DNA of 64,000 nt from Syngnathus acus (GCF_901709675.1 NC_051097.1:7294039-7358038), one strand, 5' to 3'. Counted from the first letter of the stretch, positions 22,801-35,240 are shown. Notes: a model not told the origin generated them from the letters alone. Translations and numbers: made by a program.

Positions 22801-25800
22801 GATATTGCCTAAAATTCGTCGCAATACTTTAAGAAGTAAGCTTCGATCCGTTTAGAAGTGTTGCAATCAATTTAAATGTGTGTCTCACTATTTGGCAGCT
22901 TTTCACTCAGTCCACTCCTAGTAAATAACACTGTCATGTTTTTTGCTCATATTTTCTGCGCATCAATTAAAGATAAGCAACAAAAACAAGCAAGAGAAAG
23001 CCAAGGTCCCCCTGAGCAACCATCAAGCGTTGTCAGGTAAAGAAATGGCACGCAAAGATAATTAACAGCCCGACCTTGATCACCCAGGAACCCGCCGACC
23101 GCACGCTGCGTCACAGGCGGGGGAAAACAACAGTGTGGAAAAACAAGCAATAGCGGACGACATCATGCAGCGCTGACAAATTCTTAATTATTTGACCTCG
23201 CCATGCCGCCCCCTCACCACAATGATTGAAGTAGATAAGATTTAAAGGCGGTATTTAATTGCTCCCTCTATAGAAGTAGCTCTCATTACGGGGTCATCTC
23301 ATCCTTAACAATGAAATAATTAAAGCAATGTAATTCCCCACGCACTTTTTTTTTAGTTTCTTTAACGGAATAAACAGTCAAACACGTTAAAGAGTATTTC
23401 GAAACAAATTTATGATGTCACTTAATTGGTGTCCGTTGGATGATTGGCGCACTTTCCCATAATCCCGAGTTCATCCCTCCGTGCGATCAACTTTTCACCA
23501 CCGCCGTGCATTGTGGGCACGTTTCCAAGTTATGCAAACATGAATGTAGAAATATTCAGCACTTTTGTTGGCGGTGGTATGTAAATAGTCTTTCATAAGC
23601 TTTTATTCCTCCCCCTGAACAAACCCTTGCCATGCTTTCTGCCTCTTAAAAACAGGCTAATCTTTTTCCCGTGGTCACACTTGAATCCTACACCCCCTCC
23701 TCTCCAGATTAGAGCGGATACCTTATTGTTTGGGAGCAGTTAAGAGTTAATCATTGATTTACGGGCAAAACAAGCCCTTTGCACGACCTCCAGCTGTTAC
23801 CCTGAGGGGACGCTTAACGCCGAGGGCCCGCTGGATCCGCCGATTCTCCGGAGAGATAACACCGGCGTTCATGCATTATTCCGTGATAATAATTTCCCAA
23901 ACACGAGCGCCGCTCTTTTTTGATTTCACGCCGAATCTTTCTACCGAGCGCTTTTGCTGCGATAACAAGAGAGCGACTCGGCGCGTACTTAATTACAGCT
24001 CGGCGTATTTAGCGAGTCGTGATATTTAACATAACGGCCTGAGACCGAGCGTTGCGCATTTGTAACGCGTTGAAAAAGCAAACCTGGAACGGTTGCCATG
24101 ACAACCTCCCTGATGCGCACGCTTGGCCCCGGTAAGTCCGGTCATTAAAAACCTTGTAATTAATTGGCCTTCCCTCCAGTCATCTGTTGTTTGCCGCATA
24201 ACAGTCGGCACCTCAACCTGTCAATGCCGAGCTCGGCAAGCGGTGATGAACGGGCCCTCGTAGCCCATTATGCCCGTTGGGGGGTGCGCCAGATGGACGA
24301 TAGTAAACGGCGTTCACCCGCTAAGTCGCGGTTCACCGTTTGGAAAGCTTTTCGTTGAATTTTAAGAGGGCTGCATATTTTCAAAATCAAGTAGCGCCTG
24401 TACAAAAGAATGATAAATATTGGCCAATTCAAGAAAAGTCATCAGAATTGACATTCACGTTATTTTTCATGACAGGCAAAATTGACCCAAGCAGTATGGA
24501 AGGCTTGAAATATATCAAAACTAGAGCAAGATAGGATGCATTAATATTTATTTGCTGTAGGGTTGCTTGTTCACGTCTCCCCTGTGGTCGTCGCAACCTC
24601 GCCGTCGCCGATGAGGGGAAATGGGAAATGGAAAAAGCAGACGCCGGCTGGGGCATGTTGACACCGGAGCACACGCTCTTGGATGTCCCTCACACTAACT
24701 CTCTATTTATGTATGACAAGTCTTCCACAAACACGTCGGAATAGAAATATACCGCCAATCCTCACGGGTCCAATGCCCATCAAAAAAAAAAGAGGGAGAA
24801 TTTGATTAAATTGTAAATGATTCATTTTGGAAATTTGGCATTTTTCAAAAAACCTCAATCGTCCCCCAATTCTGGAATGACCAAGGTGCATATTTCATCT
24901 GATAGTTTATGTTCCAGAAAAGAAAAAAAAACGTGTAAAGGCGAGTGTTTACTGTGCTCCCAATCACCCCATTTTTGTCTCCATTGCATCTCGGCAAATG
25001 CATGCAGCATGACCTCGGGCTCGAACACTTAGCCCCGTGTGTGTGTGTGTGCGTGCACTCCAGGAGGCTCCTCAGCGCCCGTGTCACTCTTCATTTGTTT
25101 CCGTGGCGCCTGGCCCAGCGTGGGCAAAGTTTCCCCTCGAAACCGGGTCCAAGCAAGGCCAGCAGCATGGGGGGGGGGGGAGCGTTGAGGGATGAGGGCA
25201 AGCGTGGGGGGGGGGGGGTGCATTTTCAGGCCCGGCTTTCAAGTCGAGATAAGAGAGCGGGTCGTTCATTCACTGCCGATCGCATAATTCCTTATACAGT
25301 GGTTTCACAGAAATGGGCCTCTTGGGCTTGCGAGCTTTCATGTCCGTTCCCTTTCCATTTATTGACAGCTAAAAATGGAAATGGCTTTGAAAAGCGCAGC
25401 GAAAGGATGTCCCCATTTAACTGGATCCAACAAGGACTCATTTAGTGAGGAGGCCACACAGAGCGAGTTCCCGCCGCCGTGCTCGTGCTCCAAATGTCAG
25501 CTTGGCCGCCGTAGGGGTGCTGTGCACATCCCGGAGGGGAGGGGGGGAGGGATTACGTCCGCCTTCCCCAGGTAAACATGATGAGAACACCGACCCCCCC
25601 CCTCCGACCACCCGTTCAGCCCCGAGGCCAACCGGGCCCTTCTGTTCCGACGTTTAGCAGACAAGCTCTCCACTGATTCCCAATTAATATTTCATAACAG
25701 GGAAGGCAAAGACTTCAGCGAGGGAGAGGCAGAAATGGGAGCGTGCGTACAAGGGAGGGGAAAAGTCTCTTTACTCCAATTGAACCTGTTACATCAGAGC

Positions 25801-26156
25801 TTTTATGGCTCTTTTAATCGGTTCCGTGACCTCAGGAAGCATGAAACTGGAACCCAATGAGGTCTAATTACCTCAAATGCAGCACAAACACTGAGCGGAG
25901 GCTTAAACAATAGTGCAGTGATTCATCAGGGAAATTATAGTGCATTATATTTTTTGACTATCAAATGTCACAACCGATTAAATTTGATTTGAAGAGTACA
26001 CAGAAAAGACTCAGACTCACCTTTACGGGTACGTGGCTGCGGCGGTGGGGGCGGCGCAGGTAGCAGCAATGGCGGCGTGAGGACATCCAGGCTTTTAGGC
26101 ACGCAGGTCAAATGTTGCGACGACAGGTTCTGCCGTCTTTGAATGCAGGCCAGCAT
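19851..26156 (-). CDS. fam222a: FAM222A (aggregatin family protein)
   Basis: Vertebrate protein with no known enzymatic domain; the mammalian protein has been named aggregatin. Coding exons in transcript order: 26021-26156, 20179-21146, 19851-20108. They total 453 aa (human about 452). Conserved landmarks are the start MLACIQRRQN and the core SRYPSPAELDAFAKK with [23 protein letters not shown]. Further landmarks are GYRGLLAIGKAA, FTPLWDGLTATPNSDCY, SLECLISEIQPPCIKERMLG and the terminal PVYR. Between the cores the protein is Pro/Ser/Ala-rich and poorly conserved. Exon 1 carries a Pro-rich stretch (LLLPAPPPPPQP). Near the C terminus seven Gln codons (CAG, 19905-19925) precede a His-rich run. 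Intron 1 is 4.9 kb. An untranslated first exon probably lies further upstream, perhaps near 32 kb. Confidence 0.95.
21147..26020 (-). other. fam222a: fam222a intron 1 with candidate conserved regulatory DNA
   Basis: A 4.9 kb intron. Several stretches are dense in homeodomain-type TAAT/ATTA cores and other motif-like words with few simple repeats, for example 23170-23360, 23590-24060 and 24160-24330. They look like conserved non-coding elements more than decayed repeats. An RFX-like X-box is at 24092. Long G runs occur near 25170 and 25207-25218. No coding exon was recognised in either direction. Confidence 0.35.
24092..24105. promoter_or_regulatory. RFX X-box-like palindrome in fam222a intron 1
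   Basis: GTTGCCATGACAAC matches the consensus GTTNCCATGGNAAC at 11 of 12 defined positions. Such sites bind RFX-family factors. It lies in a candidate enhancer stretch. Confidence 0.45.
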
Positions 26157-29100
26157 GATGGAGCTTCACGGCTGCACACAGCCCAGGTGGACCTGCTGGG
26201 GCGGGACAAGTCAGACCTTAACACGGGAAATCTTGGTAGAACTTTTTAGTTGTTCACGGGGGATTCGGAAACAGTCTTGAGATAGGCAACACTTGAGTGG
26301 TTGTCATGAAATAAAAAAATAGAAAATAAATCATTTGGGAGTGACTGTTTTAAACCATAAGCTTGCTTCCTTCTTCAGCTTTTCCAGGATGGCACTTTAA
26401 CAATATATATGCACAGCTTAATTTATTCTAAATTAATTTCGCAAACCCAAAGTTATGGCTTGGTGGTCCCTGGAGCGCAGTTTGAGTACCACTAGCTTTT
26501 ATGATAGCGACCATTAAAATCTCTTCCAGGCGTACTTGCCCCCCCCCCCCACTAAAGACAAACCCACTTCCAAGTCGACACCTTTAATATCCAAAGGGAG
26601 CAAAGACTCCATGTTGAAATGTCAAAACAAGCCCTCCATTAGGGAGTGCCAGGAAAGGGGGAAAGGAACAAGATGGAGAAAGGCTCTCTCCAGGGAATTC
26701 CCTTTTACTGGCAGACAATGAGACGTGAATGTTTCATTATGGCCATAATTTGAAACTGGGATGGAGTGGGGGAGAGAATACAACAGGGTGGCCATTAGCC
26801 TATAATTGAGCCAAGAACATACAAGCAATGACATTTTGTCTTCTTAACTGAAATGAGTTCAGGATTAAGGACGGTATTTACTAACCAAGTTTGGAACATC
26901 ACGATAGCAATTGTAGCACTTCACGCTAACACTAACTAGCGTATGCTAATATTAATGTGATCATTGGCATATTTGGTAAATCAAGATTAAGATTTCCTAT
27001 TTGTTGAAAATAACTTTTTTTTCAAAATTGCTCTGATGCAACCATTTTTGCAGGCTCTGCATGTAACACAGGCTTGCTTAGTTGCTACCACATCCTCCCT
27101 AATAGGGTCAATGGGCGCTCTTCCTGTTACAATAACATTACGGTGCGGGCTTCCAAGTGGGTCCTCTTCAATCAGTAGATAATCTGTGCTGGATACATGA
27201 TGCCAGAAATTGGAGATTTTTTTTTTTTTTAGAAAAATGTCAGTCAGGCCTGTCCTCCACCACATATGCAAAGTCTTCTGAGTTCAGCTGAGTCTTTCTT
27301 TTTCTATCTTGCATAAGGTTGAAAAGCCTCTAAAGTTTAAGGTGCACAGGCGACTAATCTTCATCCGTCTCCAGTGACATCCGTCGAGGGGATAAGCAGC
27401 ACAATGAAGCCCGTAGAAGGCTCACCGGGGGCGATAAAGACCGTGCGCTTTGCCGTCCATCTGCTGTCCCCTACGGTGTTTCCGATAAGGACGCTTTGGC
27501 AGTCATTTGGATTTTTTTTTTCTATCTTTTCCCCGCACGGATTATGAGATGGCACTTTGTGGGACGATAACAAGGTCAGGAGGCGAGCAGTATGGGGGCG
27601 CTTTAAATAGCGGCTGTATTAAGCTTTAAATGCTAACTAAATTTTGATGACAAAAAATATACCCGCCGGCTATTAATGTGTCGTCAAACTGGCAGTAAGA
27701 AAGCTGCTGACAATCTAATTGCTTTTTGCTGAGATAACCAAAATAGCACTCGAGCAAGGACCGCCGCCAGGGTTGGCGCGTTTCGCAATCCGCAGCGTGT
27801 GCCCTGGCAAGATCGAAGCGGTGGATGGCAACGAACGGACGGCCTTTATTGTGAACTCGCACACAATGGACCTTCTATCAGCCATTTAGCTTCTCGTGTA
27901 GTCAGAAAATCTTACCATTTAATGTACTTTACCATACAAGTAGACTAAAACAATTTTTTTTTTTAAAAATCTGTTTAAACTCAAAGTGGAAAAACAAACA
28001 AACAACAACAAAAGAGATTTTGATAATGTGTCTGTTGTGCGCCGCTATGCTAACTAGCAAGGCTCAGCGGTACGGTTACTGAAAAAAAATTAGTCGCGCC
28101 GTAGAATTGCATGCAGCGCCATCCGTCAAAGTTGGGGGGGGTCAGAAGAGCTCTTGTAAATTATGCAGGAAGCAGCGCACCTGTCTGACCCTGCGGGCTC
28201 ACCTGTGGCCTCCGGCGACCCTGCGGGGATCACGGCAAATATGGCGACTAATTGCTAATCTGGGATGTGCGCCATGCTCATTCGGGAAACTGGTTGATGA
28301 TTAGATAAAAAAAAAAAATAAAAAAAAAAAGAGTTGAGATGAGGCTTTTCACTCGATGGCTGGATTAGCATATGAGTGCTATGCTAATGCTCTACTGCAA
28401 AAAAAAATAGGTCACCAGTCCATACTGACATTTTTTACAGCACTAGTCCTCATTCATAACAAGTAAACTGAAATTTATCTCAGCTGACTTTTCCTACAAT
28501 GATCCCACTTTTATATCATGTCAAACTATTATAATATAATGCAAACCCCAAAAAGCTCATTTAGTTGGAAGCAAGCGATTAACAATGAGCGACGGTTGTG
28601 CGATCGATGAATAACAAGCTTCTTATTGTGTAATGAATTGCTTATTATGTATGGAAGCGCTGCAGGATGCTGTCTTAATAATGGGAGGCAGCAGACAAGT
28701 AGTTTGACACACACTGACTGAAATAGACGGCAGTGCAGCTGCTGGATTCAACACCCTCCCTTACACCCCTCATACATTTTTAATAGAATCTATTACTTCT
28801 GGATTAGCCGATAAGAGCCGGCCTGCTTAAATTCTATAATAGTTTGCATAATTGCTAATCAGCGCGCCCTAGAAGAGCAGCCAATTTTTCCTTTTCTGCG
28901 GAAGATATTTTTAAGTCACATTAAGGTTTGCCGAGAGGATAATCAAACAACCTGCTCTCAACGCCGCCAAGGATGATCATTTCCTATCCAATGTATGTAA
29001 AATGCATGCCTCGGCCAACGCGAGAACAGATGTCCGGAGCGTTCCGTGGCATGTAAATCATCCTGAGCTGGAAATACATCGCCACTACTTTTCAAGTCTT

Positions 29101-31900
29101 AGCTTCCTATTTTTGCCGACCAGTTTATAAAAGTTGTAGTTGGACGGTGCACAAGTAATTTTCCTTTCGAGCAGATACAGAGAAGATTTGTCTGGCATTG
29201 TCGCATTTTATTAAATACTGTAAACAAACACAAGTCAAGAGTCTTGGAACACAACATTGTATTTTTGTAGGGATGGTTGATTGGAATTGTGATGAAGGCC
29301 CAAGGTAAAAGTAGCGCACAGCGAGGGGGCTTATCTTATCCTCATCCCTGCGCGCTCGTCGTCGAAGGACAACGGCTACGCGGTCCAACCCTTGCGAAAA
29401 AAAACCTTCACTTCAAACACAAACAGATGGTAAAAATGTTTAACAGACAGATAAGATCCCAACATTTGATTGCGCTCTCAACTTTCAATGTTCCGTATTC
29501 TCGAGTTAAGTTTTCAAATTGGCAAATGCGGCTTTTTGGGCGCCCACCGTAAAAAGCAAATTTCAGTAGGGTGGAAAAGTGAAAACAAGCTGATTTAATT
29601 TGAAGGCCGTATCACCCATCCATGACAACAATAATAATAAATGTGTCTTTCTCTGTCCTCAGGCCGCTTTCAGTTTACTGCTTCTCTGTAAAAGGTCAAC
29701 GATTCCCTCAAACCATTAAAATCCTAGCAGCCTGTGTATGTAATGCTCCCTGTGGGCGATAACCTTATGATAACCTCGTGGAACGGTTCGGAGGGGGCCG
29801 TGGGGGGGGAATTGGGTCACTGACCCACCCTGCGAAACCTTGAGCGAGAGGCGAATAGTGATGCCTTTGATTGTAATTTGACAGCCTGGATTATTAATTT
29901 GAAGTAATGGCGGGGGCACCGGCACGCAAGGCAAAACAAAGATTAGCCCGACAGTCCTGCCCCACCCCCCCACCCACCTCCCCCGGTGACCCGCGGGGGC
30001 CTCCCCTACTCCTTAACCTCCCACCCTTAACCCCTGCTTCCCTGCCTCTGGAAAGAAAAGACTAATTAGACACATTTCAAAAGATGGCAGTCAACCTCTA
30101 ATTGCACATGGCAGCTAAAAGGTGATCACACGGGCGTATATCGCTAAGCAAGCTAACCACGGGCGTCAGCCACCATCGTCAAACAGAAAGAGAGCAAAAA
30201 GCAAGCAAGCAGGAAACTAAATTACAAATGTGTCCTTTCTTGCAGAAGTAGAATCACTGCTGCAATGTTTGGCTGGAAAAATTCGAATAACCGATTGGCT
30301 GATTTATTTAAAAAAAGAAAAATATATTGAATATTCTACCCTAACTTTTTGGCCTTCCAAAAAGGCAATTCTAAGTGTACACTTGGCCAGCCTAAGTAGA
30401 CAAGCATCTATAAAAATGACAATCTGAAAGCTTTTATGGCAAAGACAACGTCGTCGTTCGTCACATCCTGCACATTTCTCTCTATAGGTGGCAAAGCAGC
30501 TCTGTAATCCTACTAAATTGCACTTTTCCTCTTCGTTGTGCAACACCCCACCTCTGCCGGCCATAAACAGGATAGGATTTCACACCTGGCCAGTAATCAT
30601 CTTTTAAAAAAAGAGCCCCTTTTTTCCTCCAGCGCCTCCAGTCAGCCTTCCACCCTGTGCAGAAGGCGAGGTGCGAGCACGCCACCTCCGGCCTGCACAC
30701 AATGGACGCGGAAAGGCGCTTTGAGGGAAGGCGGGTTGGGGTGGAGGGGGCGCCCCGGTGGTGAATGGGCCGTGATAAAAACACTTCAAAGTGCTTCCCG
30801 GATCCACGGAGATGCTGCTGACACATGAGGCGCCTTTCAATGGGGGCACAAAAGCAGCGTCTAATGCACACACATGCACGGGATGGACTAGTGCTGCTGA
30901 CAGGCAAGACCAGGGGTGGGCAAACTTTAAAGCTACAGGGGCAAATTTTGATTACTAAACAGATGGTCCAGATCATCAAAAACAAGTTAAGTGGGGAAAG
31001 AGAAGTGACACTGTTCTTATTCTATTTATTTATTATTATTTCTTGACTTGTAAAAAGTATAATTTAATTAACCAACTACTTGAAAAATACATAAAAAATA
31101 TTTCTCTACTTTTTATTGTAACAAGATTTTTTCCTTTCATGTGCCAATTATTTAGTAATTATATGTAAAAACACAAGTATTCATTTTTAAACAGTTAAGG
31201 TATTGTTCAATAAAATAGAAACAGAAATGTCAAATACATAGGTACAATTGTTTATTTTACAAATATTTAATTTAATTTAAAACAAATTAATTCAACATTA
31301 TAGTAAATGTTAAAATTGTTTACTTTCCAAGTATTTCTCTTTATATTTACAATTAGCTAATGAATTAATGAAAATGAAAAACAAAACTTTAAATCAATTC
31401 TTAATTAAACTTTTATGACTTACAATAAAACAATTATCCAATTATTTACAGGAACACGTGAAGAAAATATGGATATAATACGAAAGTAAACATTAAGTAT
31501 ATTGTCATTACACTATTATGTGAATGCTTGGTGGGGCGGATTTAAAGAACGGAGCGGACCATGTGTGGGCCCCCAGGCCATACTTTACCCATCCCCGCAA
31601 GACCCATTTAGAGGCTAGATGCAAATATCGCTTGTCACATAACAAAATATGTGCAGCGCCAGCTTCTAATTTACGGTCATTAAATCAGATAGCACTCATA
31701 AATAAGCATTAAACACCTGCCAGGCTTTCTCTCTCTATTATACGGTTTATTGAAGTGTATGCGTGTGTGTATATATGTAATATGTCGTCCCCAAAAGGGT
31801 TTTCTTACAGAGTTTTCTCTTCTCATGCGGCTTGTTTATCTTCTCCGCGTCTGGCTGGAATGAAAGTCCCAGTGTATTCCTTGCCAAAGATTCCGCGATG
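26157..31900. other. Upstream region of fam222a, probably 5' UTR intron
   Basis: About 5.7 kb without a recognisable coding exon. Segments near 27600-27900, 28600-29060 and 29640-30200 are rich in TAATTA, GCTAATCA and GATAAG-like words and look like candidate enhancers. A C-rich stretch at about 29960-30030 could form a G-quadruplex on the minus strand. The right part holds the hAT-like element and its A/T-rich interior. Confidence 0.35.
30911..31596. mobile_element. Non-autonomous hAT-type DNA transposon
   Basis: The left end (C)AGGGGTGGGCAAACTTTAAAG and the reverse complement of the right end (GGGGATGGGTAAAGTATGG) are related inverted repeats of the common vertebrate hAT/Charlie kind. The element is flanked by an exact 8-bp direct repeat, GCAAGACC, at 30904-30911 and 31597-31604. 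That is the target-duplication length made by hAT transposases. The C at 30911 may belong to either repeat or element. The interior of about 0.6 kb is very A/T-rich and has no transposase frame. Confidence 0.75.
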
Positions 31901-31959
31901 CCATTTAACTCCTCGACGTATCCACCCCGATTATTTTAATCCTTTTTCTACCTCTCCCC

Positions 31960-32190
31960 GATCTTGTGCAGCTCCGTAGCTCCGCGGAGCAAGCGCCGGT
32001 GTTTTAGTGGTGGCTCCCCCGCTCAAAGAGACGTAGCTGAGGGAAAATTATGAGCGCAGCCCCGGCGCTATGGCCAAACCGGCTCCGTACCCCGGAGCCA
32101 ATCAATCAAGGCTGCCTCCGCGCATATTCCCACGGTTCGGCCAATCAGGGGACGAAAGAGGCGGGTCTAGGGCTGTGACGTCACCCTGTC
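31960..32190 (-). promoter_or_regulatory. CpG-rich promoter-like segment, likely fam222a transcription start
   Basis: A compact cluster of core promoter motifs: CCAAT boxes at 32098-32102 and 32141-32145, a GC box (GAGGCGGG) near 32158-32165, and a perfect CRE (TGACGTCA) at 32176-32183. CpG density is high compared with the flanks. The nearest gene in the right orientation is fam222a, whose human orthologue has a distant untranslated first exon. No splice link to exon 26021-26156 could be shown, so strand and target are inferred. Confidence 0.5.
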
Positions 32191-32770
32191 AAACGAAGCA
32201 CGTTGCTGTTTCGCGGAAACGCTTAAAGGGGAAGGAAGCGTAAATCATGACGGGTAAAAAAAAATCTAAAGTTTGTGTTAAAAGGCAGTGTCACTTCTAC
32301 TTAAGTTTTAAGGCTGTATTCCACTGTAAGTAATAATAATAAATTAGTCGGCTTGTCCCTTTTGTGGGTTGTTTTTGACCCAATTGTTTTAAGCGCATGT
32401 ATGAGGCAACCGCAAACATTCATTTTCGATTGATTAAGTAACAACCAGTCCAGTGCACCCTGCCTTAATTGCCAAATCAAATTTAAGCAGTTTGATTCAA
32501 GACTTTCATAGTTGATAATGTGACTGAATGGTTGGTAAGTTATATGTGCCCTGCGATTTTCTTGCAAATTTGATAGAGACAGGTGCTTTAAAAAATGTCT
32601 GTGGATGAAAATATTACAGGCAAGATGTCCAAATATTAAGGTGTTTACAGTTTCTTCTTTCTCTATGTTGCACTTTTTTTTTAAATTTTAGAACTGTTAT
32701 TTTTTTAACCTGCGCGCGCAGGGAATAAAACATGTTATCGGCCACCTTGAATTTTTGTCATGGCCAAGAG

Positions 32771-32783
32771 GTTGCTAGGCAAC
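32771..32783. promoter_or_regulatory. Palindromic RFX X-box
   Basis: GTTGCTAGGCAAC is an almost perfect inverted repeat of the RFX half-site GTTGC around a 3-base spacer. It lies 0.6 kb from the promoter-like segment at 32 kb and 2 kb from the cplane1 promoter. Confidence 0.55.
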
Positions 32784-34618
32784 CCGAGGACCTTCCCTCC
32801 AGGCCAGTCACCACACCCGGCCTTGAAAGTGCCCCATACATAACATTCTTGTTTGGCCTCTTATTGAGGGATAAATGAGAAAATCAATACGCCTCTTGTA
32901 CCTGCCTCCTTTAAGACACAGACTGCAAGGCTGGCAGGCAACATTTGCTGTTGTCATACAAGTTTATTTCCTGGGCATTACCTCTTAAAAGTGATTTTAA
33001 AAAAAAGAAACCAAAAATCATTATTAACAGTATTAATTTTCAGCCATCACCATCATTCAATATACTACATACGTTAGGAAAGTCCATTTAGCTAAATGCT
33101 ACAAGTGATGAAAAATGCCAGTGACATGCTAAAGGTTAAAATTGATTGACGTTTTGGTTCTTTTTCCTTTTGCTTACTTGTTCAGTCATCTGGTTGTACT
33201 TTTTATGAATAAAATATGAAAAAAAAAAATACCAATGTATGTTCCAAAAATTGTCTTCCCCCCAAAAAAAAATCCATTGAAATATAACTAAAGCAATAGT
33301 GCTATCTGGCTGATGATATTTTGCGTTGAATATTCTTTCGGGAAACGGGACAGAAGGTTGTTATTGTGTCAATAAATACTGACTTATTTCACCACGTGAG
33401 AATGTCTCCAGGATAGGAGAGGAGAGCAGGACGGACTAGTTTTAAGTAAACAATGATACAAGGCGTTGGCGACCACAAGTTTATTGTCATGAATCGATAA
33501 AGAGAGAAGGAGGAACGGCCAATTGCACGAATGACTAACTCCAGCCGTTATATGGGTGTAACTTTAAGGGCAAACGAGGATACCGACCATTCGTTTTCTT
33601 TACCCTCTTAAAACATTCATGCAAACTTTTTGGGTTAAATGAATAAACCCAGAAAGTTAGCTTGGTTCCTTTTTAACCCAATTTGGGTCATTTTTGACAC
33701 AACTGGAGTAGTCGGGTACACCCTGGACTGGTCGCAGGGCACCATGGACAAACAAGTATTCTCACTCACATTCACAATTACAGGATAGCACCCGTCTCAC
33801 ACTCACCACTAGTGTACTGTTTTTCCAACAAGACAGCTCTGACCCACTGCCATGGAAGACACACGATTAAATTGTTTCTTGACAAGCCCCCCCTCCAAGT
33901 GTCAATGGAATATGAATAGAGCTGCAGATGGCAAAACAGGTTACCATGCCAACTCGTGTTTCCTATATTGAATGCAACATTGGGAATTGTTCACTTAATT
34001 ACATGTTGTTGTTGTACGGCTTTTCCGCTTGGCAACACATGACTGTGTTACCTACTGCTGCCTTGCTCAGAGCAATCTCAAAGTCTGTATGGACCTCAAA
34101 ATTCGGACCATGCCATCAAAATGTGATTATTTTGAAGATTTACCATACATTTTTTGAAATTCTGTCATTCTTTTTTTAAGTGTTTTGCACTTTTGAAATG
34201 AATAATGAAGACTGTCAAATATAAAAATTCCACCCAGCAGTGAGGTAACTGGTTATTTTGAAGATCGACCGAATGCATTTTAACAAGGACAAGTGGAGCA
34301 TCAGACAAAAGCACAAAGGACTGATTCAGCTACTTCCCATCAGAACCTGGTCATGACAGCAATGAAGAGCTCCATCTGCACCTGGCAGACACAAGCAAAT
34401 GAATCCATTAATGGGCATTATGGAGAAATATCCAGTTTTTATTGTCCCTCATTGCAGATGTCATCACTCAGCACTGTTGTGATGAAAATGAGTGATTATA
34501 GAGGTATGAAATAGACAAGTTGGGGGGGGGGTTAATGTATTAAATAGACATGGAAATGAGATTTTAACTGTTGCTAAAAATATTGGGAACAATTATCTTC
34601 AATGTGATGTGCTGTAGT

Positions 34619-34630
34619 GCCCCCTACTGG
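34619..34630 (-). promoter_or_regulatory. CTCF-like core motif upstream of cplane1
   Basis: GCCCCCTACTGG on the plus strand (CCAGTAGGGGGC with following AC on the minus strand). It stands about 190 bases before the cplane1 CRE/X-box pair, at the edge of the two syntenic blocks. Confidence 0.45.
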
Positions 34631-34799
34631 AGAATAAACGCATGTGCCACACATTCCAAGCGGATTGAAATGGATTTATTCCGAACCCCCACAAAGTTAC
34701 ACCGATTTTAAATACGTTCAAATAATATTAGGTGTCTTAATAATTTAACATGAGCAAATTAAACTGTCTCTTTCTAAACTTTATTGAAGCATGTGAACG

Positions 34800-35240
34800 G
34801 ATAATGGTGACGTCACCACGTCTCGCGTTCCTACGGTAACGGCGCAAGGCTTCTCCCAGAGAGGATCATGGGAAGTGAACGGTGTTTTTGAAACGGAGGG
34901 AGTTTCGAATTATTTTACATTAGCTGCGGTTAAACACGACCAGCACTCGACATGTTAACCTTTTAAGTAACGCGACGTTTAACCGAAAACATAAATACGA
35001 CGAATATGTTCGCTATACTCGGCCTTCCTTTTCTTCGTAGAATTAGCTAGGTGGCTAATGCTATCAGCCACTGTGTGGAGTCGTCAGGGGCAACAAAATG
35101 GGCGAACAAAGAAATTAGACGAAAAAGCGAAACTTGTCGATTTACCAGAAATGCCACAGATACGGTGTTGTCGAAGCCAGTGGGAATGACGCAGCGACGA
35201 TGACAGTGATGAAGAGGGCGTTACATCCCGATCCGGGGTA
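34800..35240 (+). promoter_or_regulatory. cplane1: cplane1 promoter and untranslated first exon, with CRE and RFX X-box
   Basis: A perfect CRE (TGACGTCA, 34808-34815) is followed 11 bases later by an X-box, GTTCCTACGGTAAC (34827-34840). The X-box matches the RFX consensus at 10 of 12 defined positions. RFX factors drive ciliary genes, which fits cplane1. A GTATGT splice donor at 35238 would end an untranslated exon 1. Exon 2 would then begin at an acceptor near 35470-35510, before the ATG. Confidence 0.65.

Larger units (their letters stand above)
32200..34790. other. Intergenic DNA between the fam222a and cplane1 blocks
   Basis: No recognised exon. It contains a palindromic RFX motif at 32771 and a CTCF-like motif at 34619. 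The rest is A/T-rich. This is where the 12q24-like and 5p13-like gene blocks meet. Confidence 0.5.
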
